Positions 14,991 to 24,286 of a stretch of 29,065 nt of DNA are shown here, in pieces. Every line of letters starts with the position of its first letter. Position 1 is the first letter of the stretch. Both the position numbers and the translations under genes were made by a program. The notes under the pieces were generated by a model. That model was given only the letters and a program-made list of their open reading frames with translations. It ran no database searches and had not been told where the DNA came from. Source of the DNA: UBA940 sp964464465 (lineage in GTDB: Bacteria; Bacteroidota; Bacteroidia; Bacteroidales; Rikenellaceae); the NCBI GenBank assembly GCA_964464465.1, contig CAYXGF010000019.1:1-29065 (forward strand), in the 5' to 3' direction.

Positions 14991-16631
14991 ATGTCCGCTC
15001 ATCGAATATTCCGCCGCCTGTCCGCCGTGCTTTTTCCGTTTCTCACATTATGCGCCGCATGCGGCAGCACGACGGACGAGGCGAAAGACTCGATTGACGT
15101 ACAGACCGCCACACTGGACCTGCCCTCACAGAAGACAAGCCGCACTGTCGACATCTCGGCTTCCGGACTTTGGACCGTCTCGTGCAGCTCGCACTGGTGC
15201 AAGGCCGTGAAGTCATCCCCAAGCACTCTGCTCGTAATTGCGGAGCAGAACGCGGACCGGCAGACACGTACTGCATTCATATCGGTGCAATGCGGAAAGG
15301 CTGCCGCCGAAATCACTGTCAGCCAGCAGGCCGGAAGCGCCTCGCTGTCCGTAACGCCTTCCGAGTTTCTCGTCGATGCAGCACCTTCGCAGTGCACGCT
15401 GTCGATAAGCTCGAATACCCATTGGAGCCTCTCCTGCCCGGAAGAGTGGATAGCCATAACACCCGCAGAAGGTGACGGCGACGGACAGGCGACGATAAAC
15501 TGCGGACAGAACCACAGCGACAGGATTCGCACTGCGGTCATAACAGCGGAGTATACCGGACAGACTGCCGGCGAGACATCCAGTATAACCGCACAGCTGA
15601 GTCAACGGGCCGTTTTGCCGCATATTTCGCTCTCCGAAAGAATTGTCGGGTTCGACAACCTGCCATCAAGCCGGACTCTGACGCTCGACGTAACGGGCGA
15701 GTGGTCGGTACAGGTACCTGACAACTGTCCGTGGCTCTCCGTATCGCCGCAAAGCGGAATTTCCGGAAGACACGAAATAGAAATATCGGTAACGGAAAAC
15801 AAAAGCAAGACTCAGTCCCGTACCGCTTCGCTCAGGTTCAATGCCCCGGGCTCCAAGTTCGCCATTCTCGACATAACGCAATCTACGGCGCCAGGTATTG
15901 ATTTCACGGTCAGTCTTATGGACTACAACACGCACAACTGTATCGGAACAGACAACATATACGACGCCCTCCGCATATACAAGGTGCTGTCAGCCTACTC
16001 GCCCGACTGCATAGCCGTGCAGGAGACAGACTCCGTAACGCAGCGGCCTGAGACCAAAGGCAGATACGTGCTGGGAGAAATCGCCCGCAACATGCGAATG
16101 GAAGCAGTATTTTATCCGACTCTGGACTCTTACCGTTCGGGGAAATACGGCATCGGCATGCTATCCAAGGAAAAACCGCTCTCCTGCCGTGGCGCGAAGA
16201 TACCGTACACAAGCGAGCAGCGCGGAGTCCTCGCTGTGGAGTTCGGAGATTTCTGGTATCTGTGCACACATTTCGATGCCGGAGAGGAGCAGCGGCTGCA
16301 AGCGGCAGAACAGATTACCGAAATGGCCGCTGAACTGTCGTCCGAAAAGCCCGTATTTCTGGCAGGAGATTTCAATGCACGGCCTTCCGAGAAGTGCATC
16401 TCATATCTTCGTCAGCACTTCACGGCGCTAAACGACACGGACCTTCCGACAGCCGGATATGCAAACGGGAGTTCCAGCACGAAGTGCATCGACTACATAT
16501 TCTTGTACAACCGCGTGGGCGGAAAAGAGATAAATCATCAAATAATAAAACGCGAAATAGTGGATACGCCTTTGTCCAGAACGGCATCCGACCACTTTCC
16601 GCTATTCGTCAGAATACGCATAACAGAATAA
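14991..16631 (+). CDS. Lipoprotein with three BACON-like domains and a C-terminal EEP phosphodiesterase domain
   Basis: The 546-residue protein has a lipoprotein signal (LFPFLTLCAAC, lipidated Cys 24) followed by an acidic stretch (GSTTDEAKD) that could serve as a surface-export signal. Three BACON-like beta-sandwich domains follow (about 32-113, 115-205, 208-300), each with the W-x-V/W-x-x-x pattern and closing V-x-Q strand. The EEP domain spans about 303-546, with DYNTHN, VQETDS, CTHFD, GDFNARPSE, CIDYIF and SDHFPL covering the catalytic positions. BACON domains are often carbohydrate- or mucin-binding modules, so the enzyme is probably held near glycans at the cell surface. It differs from the first EEP in that QELD reads QETD. 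It starts 4 nt after the previous stop and ends 8 nt before the next gene. Confidence 0.87.
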   Translation: MSAHRIFRRLSAVLFPFLTLCAACGSTTDEAKDSIDVQTATLDLPSQKTSRTVDISASGLWTVSCSSHWCKAVKSSPSTLLVIAEQNADRQTRTAFISVQCGKAAAEITVSQQAGSASLSVTPSEFLVDAAPSQCTLSISSNTHWSLSCPEEWIAITPAEGDGDGQATINCGQNHSDRIRTAVITAEYTGQTAGETSSITAQLSQRAVLPHISLSERIVGFDNLPSSRTLTLDVTGEWSVQVPDNCPWLSVSPQSGISGRHEIEISVTENKSKTQSRTASLRFNAPGSKFAILDITQSTAPGIDFTVSLMDYNTHNCIGTDNIYDALRIYKVLSAYSPDCIAVQETDSVTQRPETKGRYVLGEIARNMRMEAVFYPTLDSYRSGKYGIGMLSKEKPLSCRGAKIPYTSEQRGVLAVEFGDFWYLCTHFDAGEEQRLQAAEQITEMAAELSSEKPVFLAGDFNARPSEKCISYLRQHFTALNDTDLPTAGYANGSSSTKCIDYIFLYNRVGGKEINHQIIKREIVDTPLSRTASDHFPLFVRIRITE

Positions 16632-16639
16632 ACAGAAAC

Positions 16640-18229
16640 ATGACAACGAAACTGAAAATATTCATGGCCATATGCGCCTGCATACTGACCATGTCATGCA
16701 ACAACAACGACAATGAACCGGCAGCCAGCATATCGGCAGCGGAGGAGACGATAACATTCTCCGGCGAAAAGGGCAGCCGAAGCGTGAACGTCACGGCCAG
16801 CGGAAACTGGACCGCAAGCTGCGAGGCAGCATGGTGCAAAGCGGTAAAAGCCGGCACTTCCGTAATCATCTCAGTGGACAGAAACGACGGCGACGACATA
16901 CGCCAGGCTCTCGTATCGCTCGTATGCGGTCAGGCTGCCGCATTTGTCAGCGTAGAACAGGGAGTAGCAGAATCGCAGGTATCCGTGTCCGAAAAAGAGA
17001 TAATCCTCGACGCATCGGCAACCAGAGCCTCATTCTCAGTCTCGGCCGATACACCGTGGGAAATAAGCGTTCCGCAAGACACCGACTGGTTGTCCGTATC
17101 TCCTGCAAATGGGGATTCAGATGCAGATATAGAAGTCACTCTTGCGGCAAATGAGAACACCAGCGCAAGGCAGAGTACACTGACGCTTTCTTACACTGAC
17201 AAGGCTTCCGGCAAGAAAAAGGACATAACCGTCGACATCATGCAGCGGGCAGCACGGGCAAACATATCACTATCGCAGAGCATATTGGAGATTCCGCATC
17301 ATCAAAGTCAGCAGACAGTGACACTCTCCGCAACGGGCAGGTGGTCGGCAAAGATAACCGAAGGCAACGACTGGATAGAGATAACGCCTTCGGAAGGCAC
17401 TTCGGGAGAGCACACCATCACCGTGACAGCCGCAGAGAATACGAACCACAGCCTGCGGGCAGCTGCCGTGCGGTTCTCAGGCGAGGAGAACAAATTCGCA
17501 ACGCTGCGCATAATACAGGACAGCATGCCGCTTATTCGGGATACCGTGCGGTTCATGTCATACAACCAGCATTACGGCTTCGGCCTGGACAACCGCATCG
17601 ACTACGCTCGTTTCGCAGAGGTGATAACCAATTGCAATCCCGAATTCGTAGCAGTACAGGAACTGGACAGCATCACGACGCGCTCCCACAGAGTATACCA
17701 GCTCAGCAGACTCGCGGAACTTACCGGAATGATTGGCACATATTGCCCCACAATCGACTACCAGGGCGGCAAATACGGTATCGGAATACTATCACGTCAG
17801 AAACCTATATCGGTCCGCAGCATACCGCTTCCCGTTTCCGGCGAGGCCCGGCGAATCGTGGTGGCGGAATTCGAAAACTATGTTTTCGGATGCACGCATT
17901 TCCCGCTCGAAACATCGGAACGTCTGACGGCAGCCAGAGTTGTCACCGAGTTCATCGAGGCTCTGGGAACGGAAAAACCGGTGGTAATAGGCGGAGACTT
18001 CAACGCCCTGCCATCGGAAAGTTCAATGGCAAGAATGAGACAGAACTTCATGATGCTGAATGAAGCATCGGAACGTACATTCCCCGCCGACGAGCCGACC
18101 ATTACGATAGATTATCTTTACATGTACAAGAACGCTGCGGCAGGCAAGGTAATAGGCTGCGGTGTGATAGATGAAAAGGTAGCGTCGGACCACAGGCCGG
18201 TCTGGGCGGAAGTAGTATTCACCAGATAA
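16640..18229 (+). CDS. Lipoprotein with three BACON-like domains and a C-terminal EEP phosphodiesterase domain, second copy
   Basis: The 529-residue protein has a lipoprotein signal (AICACILTMSC, lipidated Cys 20) followed by NNNDNEP, which resembles the acidic surface-export signal of Bacteroidetes lipoproteins. Its three BACON-like domains (about 28-110, 112-205, 207-293) and EEP domain (about 300-529) match the previous gene in order. The first BACON domain is closest: WT-x-SC-x4-WCKAVK occurs in both. EEP motifs are MSYNQH, VQELDS, CTHFP, GDFNALPSE, TIDYLY and SDHRPV. ATG 16640 is chosen because it begins the signal peptide; a longer frame overlaps the previous gene. It closes the operon, which ends at a 32-bp palindromic terminator. 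Substrate and any division of labour with the other two are unknown. Confidence 0.87.
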   Translation: MTTKLKIFMAICACILTMSCNNNDNEPAASISAAEETITFSGEKGSRSVNVTASGNWTASCEAAWCKAVKAGTSVIISVDRNDGDDIRQALVSLVCGQAAAFVSVEQGVAESQVSVSEKEIILDASATRASFSVSADTPWEISVPQDTDWLSVSPANGDSDADIEVTLAANENTSARQSTLTLSYTDKASGKKKDITVDIMQRAARANISLSQSILEIPHHQSQQTVTLSATGRWSAKITEGNDWIEITPSEGTSGEHTITVTAAENTNHSLRAAAVRFSGEENKFATLRIIQDSMPLIRDTVRFMSYNQHYGFGLDNRIDYARFAEVITNCNPEFVAVQELDSITTRSHRVYQLSRLAELTGMIGTYCPTIDYQGGKYGIGILSRQKPISVRSIPLPVSGEARRIVVAEFENYVFGCTHFPLETSERLTAARVVTEFIEALGTEKPVVIGGDFNALPSESSMARMRQNFMMLNEASERTFPADEPTITIDYLYMYKNAAAGKVIGCGVIDEKVASDHRPVWAEVVFTR

Positions 18230-18262
18230 TCGAATCCTGAATCCGATAAAAACGTCGATCCG

Positions 18263-18294
18263 ATTACAGGGCGAGAATATTCTCGCCCTGTAAT
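18263..18294. terminator. Palindromic terminator between the EEP operon and the convergent DUF5723 gene
   Basis: A perfect 32-bp palindrome with half-site ATTACAGGGCGAGAAT gives a stem of up to 14 bp once a small loop forms. It lies 33 nt after the EEP operon and is followed by only a weak ATTT tract. It probably also stops transcription from the opposite side. Between it and 18505 I see no gene. Confidence 0.65.
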
Positions 18295-18504
18295 ATTTCC
18301 GTACTTCCTGTCCTGCGGCATTTCTACAAATCCGGTTCCGCAGCTCCGTACCGCCGAAGTACTGTCGCAAAGCATTACAAACCATACAACTTTACGCAGC
18401 TGCATACCAAACCATTGCGGCATTCGGATTTCGATGACTCCGTAGCAGGCCGCATTATACGGTTACACACCTGTATCAGTTACAAATAAATACGCACGCA
18501 ACTA

Positions 18505-19899
18505 TCAAAACGCGCGGCGTGCGGCCCGTCCTGCTTTCCGGGACATCCGGAACTCATATTTGTCCACAGCCTTCTGATGCGTTCTCATCGGAATAGCCAA
18601 ACCGAAATACAGATTGGTGGACTTGCTGTTCAAAGGTACCGTTACCCCGTTTATACGTCCGTAGCGGAATGCCATGTAATCCATACCCAGGAACAAGTTT
18701 ATCCAGCATGCGTCGAAATTCAGCGCCGCACCGACAACACCCAGCTTATTATTCACAAGCGAGTGGCTGACGGAGAATCCGAACCATTTGGCAGGCCGGA
18801 AGTTCACCGATGCCGTCAGCTCCGTGGTAGTATATGCAGGTGCGAAACGGGTTGAAGAGAGCAGTCCGAAACTTATCCTGTCTCTGAGAATATTATACTC
18901 GGCACCTATATTGAGCGTAGTGTTCAAACGGCGCGAATACCCCGTATCATACATATATTCAATCTCCTGAAACTCTTTCGTATATTCGACTGCGAACTCC
19001 TCCTTGTCCATATCGTATCCGAGATACTCGAACTTGCAGTCGAACGTACTGGTTTTAACGGCGGTTCTATTACTCCACCGTATGAAGCCCAAATCCACAA
19101 CTGCGGCAGAGACTCTCAGCCTGTCGTGCAGCAGGTGCACATTGACACCCAAATCGACCGCCCCGCCTATGTTTCCGACACCGCCGTATTTAAAATTACT
19201 GTTCTTCAACATCTCCACAGGGTCCAGACCCGCAATATTTCCGCGGACACGGCCGCTGAACGAACCGGATATTTTCTCCGGCGAACACTGCAATGCCAGA
19301 TAGTCGAAATCCGTTTTCGCCTGCGCAAGCCCTACCAGAGCTTTCACCTTGAATCCGAAATCCACCACATCCTTCAATACCGGGAACGAGAAGCCCAGAC
19401 CCAACTCCGAATAGGCATCGGCATACACCGACATGCGCTTCAAGTCATAGTTTCCGGCCGAAGCGGTTTTCAGAAAACGGAATACATCCTTAGGAAGATT
19501 CACACCGCCTATGACACGAATGTTCCAGCCGAAATTCCAGTAATACCTGCGGGCATGATTGCCGAAACCGACTATATTGACCCGCGTATCGACATCCAGA
19601 AAATTATCATTCGACAGACGGCGCAGGAATTTGTCCGTACTCACGCTCCCGTGCATGAACGAAACCAAACGGCCGTTGTCCGGATAAAGAAAATTACTAA
19701 GGCACAGGAAATTCGAATTTTCGGAAATATTCAGGCCTCCCAAAACAGGAATCTCGACATAACCGCGACGCGGCGCAAGCGCAGGGTTCATATCGGTACG
19801 CATCCGTGCTCCCGACATGAAATACGATGTTTTGAGCTGTGCAGCAGCTGTTGCAGATAAAAAAACCGTAAAAAATAATATGGTCAGAACTCTTTTCAT
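18505..19899 (-). CDS. DUF5723-type outer-membrane protein
   Basis: The 464-residue protein has a signal peptide (MKRVLTILFFTVFLSATAAA, cut before Q) and a mature part rich in alternating beta-strands and Gly/aromatic residues, as in an outer-membrane barrel. The start LKTSYFMSGARMRTDMNPAL and the segment RRGYVEIPVLGG match what I know of the Bacteroidetes family DUF5723, whose function is not established. Later segments such as GAEYNILRDRISFGLLSS and GVVGAALNF fit barrel strands. The C-terminal tail is basic (RKAGRAARRAF). It follows the large lipoprotein gene by 29 nt on the same strand, and I recall this pairing from other Bacteroidales, so the two may form an outer-membrane complex. Confidence 0.8.
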   Translation of the reverse strand: MKRVLTILFFTVFLSATAAAQLKTSYFMSGARMRTDMNPALAPRRGYVEIPVLGGLNISENSNFLCLSNFLYPDNGRLVSFMHGSVSTDKFLRRLSNDNFLDVDTRVNIVGFGNHARRYYWNFGWNIRVIGGVNLPKDVFRFLKTASAGNYDLKRMSVYADAYSELGLGFSFPVLKDVVDFGFKVKALVGLAQAKTDFDYLALQCSPEKISGSFSGRVRGNIAGLDPVEMLKNSNFKYGGVGNIGGAVDLGVNVHLLHDRLRVSAAVVDLGFIRWSNRTAVKTSTFDCKFEYLGYDMDKEEFAVEYTKEFQEIEYMYDTGYSRRLNTTLNIGAEYNILRDRISFGLLSSTRFAPAYTTTELTASVNFRPAKWFGFSVSHSLVNNKLGVVGAALNFDACWINLFLGMDYMAFRYGRINGVTVPLNSKSTNLYFGLAIPMRTHQKAVDKYEFRMSRKAGRAARRAF

Positions 19900-19928
19900 A
19901 ACGTCATTGTCTTCTCTTCCTGGTTGGA

Positions 19929-22850
19929 TTATAATTTATCTATGTCGACCGATATCCTGCGCGCCTCGGCGTAACCGCCAATCTCTATATATTGTTCCGG
20001 ACGCAGACCCGAAACAGACGCCGACGTACCGCAGACACTGAGATGCAGTCTCTTGGCCCACACAAGATGATCCAGATTTCCATCCCGCATTTTAAGTTCA
20101 GCCGATATTACCGACACTTTCTCGCGGCCGTCCTTCCCGGCATCGTATCCATCCAGCGAACCTTTGAGAGAGAAATCAACACCGTCGACCGCATCGCCGT
20201 TGTCATCAGTAAGCTCCGCCGACAGTTCCAATGCAAGCGGCACGGTGGAGTGAACCTCCAAACAGAGTTTTACCGACTCCACTTTGATGCCCTTGTCCAG
20301 AATATCGTCGAAAAGGCCGTCCAGCTTCAAATCCTCGGAGTATGCGATTCTGGTTGTCGAATCTAACCTAAGCGGCACATCGACACTGTAATCCACATCG
20401 AAAACATAATCGCGGTCGAGATAGATGCAGTGCGTCCGGCTGTCATCAAGCGACATCTGCAAGTCGACATCTATTGCAGAGGGCAGATTGCGCAGCAAAT
20501 CGAGAAGTTCCGGAGCACGGTACGTGTCGTAACCAGCCATAGCAGCGTCCTGCAACGGAGTGATGAAGATACGGGTCAGTGCGGCGCCGCTGTCATCAGC
20601 TCCGGCGATAAGGACATTACGCACCGACACATCGTTCATCGGCTTTCCGTCACGGTCCTTAGGATGCAGTACGACATCGCCCCTAAGAGCAATACCCAGC
20701 GGATTGGTAATCGAAAGCCTCAGACTCGGATCTACGACACCGATCGAGACATCAGACAGTTTGTCAGTCAAATCGCTCAAATCGACACTCGGGGATTTCA
20801 CATAATCCTTCAAATCCAAATCCACGCGGCCTTCGAATTTGACGACCTTGATATCGGGCACCGAAATCACCGGAGTCAGCATGACATCCCCGCTGAGTCC
20901 GTCTATGACCTCTCCGTCGACAGTACGCACGGTTCCGACAACGGAGATTTCATCATCGATACTGATATATCCATCCTTGACCGGCAGATTTTTCAGTCCC
21001 GCTATCTCGAATTCGGCTATCTCCACCATTCCGCTGCGGGCGGCGATACGCCTTTTGTCAATCCGAACAGAACTACCCTCCACATCCGGACCGGAAATCA
21101 GCAGCATATCCGGCAGCGAGACAGTAAGATTCTCCACATACACCTCATCCACCGGCGAATCGGAGACTGATATTTTCACTTGTGCCAGCACCTTGTCTCC
21201 GGCCACCGACTCGATATACAGGCGGTCGATACTCTTTATCTCGCCAGGTATCTTCATCGAGTAGTCGAATCTCTCCGTCACATCTATGTCCGAAGATATG
21301 CTTCCGAGAACAAATACGCAACCCGCACGGTCTATGTTAAGTTCCATTGCTCCGACACGGACGTCACAGGTCCGCCGTCCGAGTGCACCGGCAATATCCG
21401 ACAGACGGTAAATTCCCGACGGAACGGTATGCGAAACATTTATCTTCAACTTTTCGCTCAGGGACATGACACCATCGTCGACATCGCCGTGTGCCGAACC
21501 TCTGAGATTTATCCCGACAAGCGACAGGTCCACGCCCCGTTCGAGTTCCGACATAGGCACAGAAAGAACATTGCCGGACAAGATATATGGCGACTGTTCG
21601 AACATCAGCACCTGAGGCAGTGCGACATTCACTTTGAAATCAGCCCCCTCGAACGGCAAATCGAGCGGCGAGGCCTTGACATTGAAGGTATTCTTTCCGG
21701 ACAGCGCCACATAGTCTATGCGTTTTATGTCTGACGATATTCCGGATATGTCGTAACTAAACTCACGCTCGGAATCCTCGACCGAGAAATGAAAATCCTT
21801 AGTCGCCACGACAGCGTCCCTGAATACCGGTTTTATCTCCATTCCGAGCTGCGGCCCCTGTCCGGCAGCAACCGTTCCGGACTTGGTTTTCATCTCGAAA
21901 TTAAAGTCGTAGCTTATCTCGTCCTTCACGGAAAGCACTCCGTTCTGTACCGAAGACGGCTGCAACTCGACATATTTCATATATAAATCGACCTTCACAG
22001 GCTGCGACGCGGACAACGAATAGTCCTTCAACTGAAATACATTGAAGGTCGAACTTGACGCCCCCTTGCTCAGAGTAGCCTTGCCACCGTAATCTTCGGC
22101 CAATCCAAGCTCGTATCCTGCCGGGAAGTTAACGGTAAGCGACTTTATCGTTCCGCCGGCATAAACCGGAGACAGATTTCCAACTTCGAGATAAAACGAG
22201 ACCAGCGAACCGGCTTCCGTAGCACCGAATTCGACACGCTGCACATAAGACACCTCATCCGCAAGCTCCGCCTTCACATTTATAACGGAATTATCCTTCA
22301 CGCTCAGCGTCAGACCGGGTACCAAACCTGCATTTACAGACATCCCGGCTCCATAACCATCGGGCAATCCCACCTTCGAAGCAACCTTCACATCCTCCAT
22401 ATCGATGGATTTTGCCATGTCGAAATCCGGAATATCGACATCGAACGACGAGCGCACCTCATTCATCCTCACATACGCAGGCAACTCTATATCCTCAGCG
22501 GACAAATGCAGTCTGCGGGATTCCAGCTCAGGGACAAGGTCTGTGATGGGGTCAATCACCAAATCTTCAATCTTCGCAGTCACGCTGTCTCCGTAACTGA
22601 GATGGTAAACTCCGTCATCGCCTACGGTCAGATAATCTCCGGCATTATCGCCCAGAAGCAAGTCTATGGTCTGCCGGGAGCGAGCCAGGATAGGCGCTAC
22701 AATACCCTCCGGGGCAAGTGTAACCTCTTTGGAAATATCATCTATACTGTCCAAATCATAATCCTTATCCACGCAGGAACTGAAAAACGCCGTACACAAC
22801 ACAACAATACCGGCCGCCGTCACATACTTGTAAACAATCTTTTTCTTCAT
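19929..22850 (-). CDS. Large predicted lipoprotein with repeated beta-sandwich modules, function unknown
   Basis: The 973-residue protein has a lipoprotein signal (GIVVLCTAFFSSC, lipidated Cys 26) followed by VDKDYDLDSIDD, an acidic stretch that fits a surface-export signal. I do not recognise a named enzymatic domain. The mature part is beta-rich, Asp/Ser/Val-rich and appears built of repeated modules. Three clear examples share a strand followed by a Pro turn: KSLTVNFPAGYEL, FKVNVALPQVLMF and VENLTVSLPDMLL, each preceded by an I-x-x-[IV]-x-x strand. Such proteins occur in Bacteroidales next to DUF5723 genes, as here. Its start follows a -7 box at 22912-22919 by about 60 nt. It may act as a long surface stalk or as a partner of the DUF5723 barrel. 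Confidence 0.78.
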   Translation of the reverse strand: MKKKIVYKYVTAAGIVVLCTAFFSSCVDKDYDLDSIDDISKEVTLAPEGIVAPILARSRQTIDLLLGDNAGDYLTVGDDGVYHLSYGDSVTAKIEDLVIDPITDLVPELESRRLHLSAEDIELPAYVRMNEVRSSFDVDIPDFDMAKSIDMEDVKVASKVGLPDGYGAGMSVNAGLVPGLTLSVKDNSVINVKAELADEVSYVQRVEFGATEAGSLVSFYLEVGNLSPVYAGGTIKSLTVNFPAGYELGLAEDYGGKATLSKGASSSTFNVFQLKDYSLSASQPVKVDLYMKYVELQPSSVQNGVLSVKDEISYDFNFEMKTKSGTVAAGQGPQLGMEIKPVFRDAVVATKDFHFSVEDSEREFSYDISGISSDIKRIDYVALSGKNTFNVKASPLDLPFEGADFKVNVALPQVLMFEQSPYILSGNVLSVPMSELERGVDLSLVGINLRGSAHGDVDDGVMSLSEKLKINVSHTVPSGIYRLSDIAGALGRRTCDVRVGAMELNIDRAGCVFVLGSISSDIDVTERFDYSMKIPGEIKSIDRLYIESVAGDKVLAQVKISVSDSPVDEVYVENLTVSLPDMLLISGPDVEGSSVRIDKRRIAARSGMVEIAEFEIAGLKNLPVKDGYISIDDEISVVGTVRTVDGEVIDGLSGDVMLTPVISVPDIKVVKFEGRVDLDLKDYVKSPSVDLSDLTDKLSDVSIGVVDPSLRLSITNPLGIALRGDVVLHPKDRDGKPMNDVSVRNVLIAGADDSGAALTRIFITPLQDAAMAGYDTYRAPELLDLLRNLPSAIDVDLQMSLDDSRTHCIYLDRDYVFDVDYSVDVPLRLDSTTRIAYSEDLKLDGLFDDILDKGIKVESVKLCLEVHSTVPLALELSAELTDDNGDAVDGVDFSLKGSLDGYDAGKDGREKVSVISAELKMRDGNLDHLVWAKRLHLSVCGTSASVSGLRPEQYIEIGGYAEARRISVDIDKL

Positions 22851-23156
22851 AGGCTTCTTCTTTCGGGCTTTTATCCATAACTGTCAAAACACAATACTCA
22901 GAATACCGTCGCAAAGATAAATATTTTTAAATTATATAATAATACATACAATTTATTATATATATTTTCGCACTACGCAACGTCTCGATTCTCCACAGCA
23001 TCCGCCATTCATCGGTCCTTATCTTCCTTACAGGAAGACTGTCCAGACACAAGCGGCATAACAACGTACATACGACAACCCACGCAGCACTGCATGCAGT
23101 GTCGCCTTAGTCTGAAACAACAAATATTCGGGAACGGAAATCCGAATCCGACCACC
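22851..23156. other. 306-nt intergenic region with no protein gene seen
   Basis: It holds the -7 box of the large-lipoprotein operon (22912-22919), an AT-rich block (about 22920-22975) and a 7-bp hairpin at 23022-23038 (TCTTCCT with a 3-nt loop). The hairpin might weakly terminate cdaA. A 14-bp palindrome CACTGCATGCAGTG is at 23088-23101; I assign it no function. Confidence 0.5.
22912..22919 (-). promoter_or_regulatory. -7 box for the large lipoprotein / DUF5723 operon
   Basis: On the minus strand TATCTTTG is a full match, about 60 nt before ATG 22850. No TTTG lies at the right spacing in the AT-rich DNA upstream. Confidence 0.6.
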
Positions 23157-24002
23157 CTACTTGGACGAGAAGAAACGTTTTTTTGGACGGGCCGGCTCCT
23201 CAGGCTTAATCTGACGCAACAAGGCTATCTTAAAATGCTCGGGAGCAATATCTCTCTGAATGAAACCGTTGTGCGCTATCGACAAACCTCCCGTCTCCTC
23301 CGACACCACAAGAATCACTGCATCGGACATCTCGCTCATACCCAGCGCTGCACGATGTCTCATACCATATGATTTCGGCACGAGCGACTGTGTAGACGGC
23401 AATACGCAACGGGCGGCAACCACGCGGTTGTCCCGGATTACTACGGCACCGTCATGGAGCGGCGAATTTTTAAAGAACAGATTTTTCAGCAACGATTTCG
23501 ACGTCACTGCGTCTATACGTATCCCCGTATCGGAGATAAGCGACATATCGCTCTGCTGCTGAATGACAAGAAGCGCCCCCGTCTTGCTGTTGGCCATATC
23601 CAGACATGCATCCACTATCGGATTGACATCCAGCGTCACAGACTTTTGTCTCGATCCTATCAGACGCGACAGAATAGTACCGTGCGAATGGCTTTTCAGA
23701 CCTATCGTTTGAAGGAACTGACGGATTTCCGGCTGAAAAATCACAAGCATCGCGATAACTCCGACCCCGATTATATTGCCAAGAATCGTGGACAGAAGCT
23801 CCATATTCAACGCATTGGTTATAATCCATATGAAATAGATTATTATAATGCCGTTGATAATATTCATGGCATTGGTACCGCGAGCCATCCGATATACGTA
23901 GTACATCAGAAGAGCCACTGCAACAATGTCGATAACATCTATTACCGTTATATGGATTATTCCCATCGATACTGTTTTTGATACACTCCGGAAAAAGTTC
24001 AT
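23157..24002 (-). CDS. cdaA: Diadenylate cyclase CdaA, membrane-bound
   Basis: Makes the second messenger c-di-AMP from two ATP. The 281-residue protein has three N-terminal membrane helices (about 18-40, 47-65, 70-90) and a C-terminal DAC domain with the catalytic DGA motif at 184-186 (HDGAVVI) and RHR at 215-217 (MRHRAALG). The tail is basic (ARPKKRFFSSK). Two starts are possible: ATG 24002, or ATG 23966 (MGIIHITV), which is nearer the usual family start. A promoter at 24065-24095 is compatible with both, so I keep the longer form. The gene appears to be single, with secDF upstream and separated from it by a terminator. No c-di-AMP effector or phosphodiesterase gene is in the window. Confidence 0.92.
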   Translation of the reverse strand: MNFFRSVSKTVSMGIIHITVIDVIDIVAVALLMYYVYRMARGTNAMNIINGIIIIYFIWIITNALNMELLSTILGNIIGVGVIAMLVIFQPEIRQFLQTIGLKSHSHGTILSRLIGSRQKSVTLDVNPIVDACLDMANSKTGALLVIQQQSDMSLISDTGIRIDAVTSKSLLKNLFFKNSPLHDGAVVIRDNRVVAARCVLPSTQSLVPKSYGMRHRAALGMSEMSDAVILVVSEETGGLSIAHNGFIQRDIAPEHFKIALLRQIKPEEPARPKKRFFSSK

Positions 24003-24064
24003 GCAGCAGAGTCCGCTTGCCGGACCATACCGCAGTCTCTGCCGGGTGAAAGTTTAGCCACGTG

Positions 24065-24095
24065 CAAAGATATGAATAAGCGCGGGTAAAAGCAA
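24065..24095 (-). promoter_or_regulatory. Promoter of cdaA
   Basis: On the minus strand TTG (24093-24095), a 20-nt spacer and TATCTTTG (24065-24072) match the consensus, with three of four bases in the -33 box. The inferred start near 24060 gives a leader of about 58 nt to ATG 24002. Confidence 0.68.
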
Positions 24096-24236
24096 GCGAA
24101 CTCGGCTTTTGCAGAGTGGAGTTCTTCTCTGCCTTAAAAAAACACACTAAAATATCCGCTTCATGATTACATGATGCGTGTCGTAGTCTCTAACTTGTCC
24201 GTCATACTTTTCCGGCAGAAACCAGTTGCAAAAAGA

Positions 24237-24267
24237 ACAGGCCTCCCTTATGATAAGGGAGGCCTGT
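24237..24267 (-). terminator. Intrinsic terminator of secDF
   Basis: A perfect 14-bp stem (ACAGGCCTCCCTTA and its complement) has a 3-nt loop, and on the minus strand TCTTTTTG follows. It lies 20 nt after the secDF stop. Confidence 0.88.
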
Positions 24268-24286
24268 CTCTCTTTGCGGACAAAAT

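Noticed and set aside
23088..23101. 14-bp palindrome CACTGCATGCAGTG as a regulator site
   Set aside because: It lies downstream of cdaA and far from any promoter, with no second copy seen; chance cannot be excluded.
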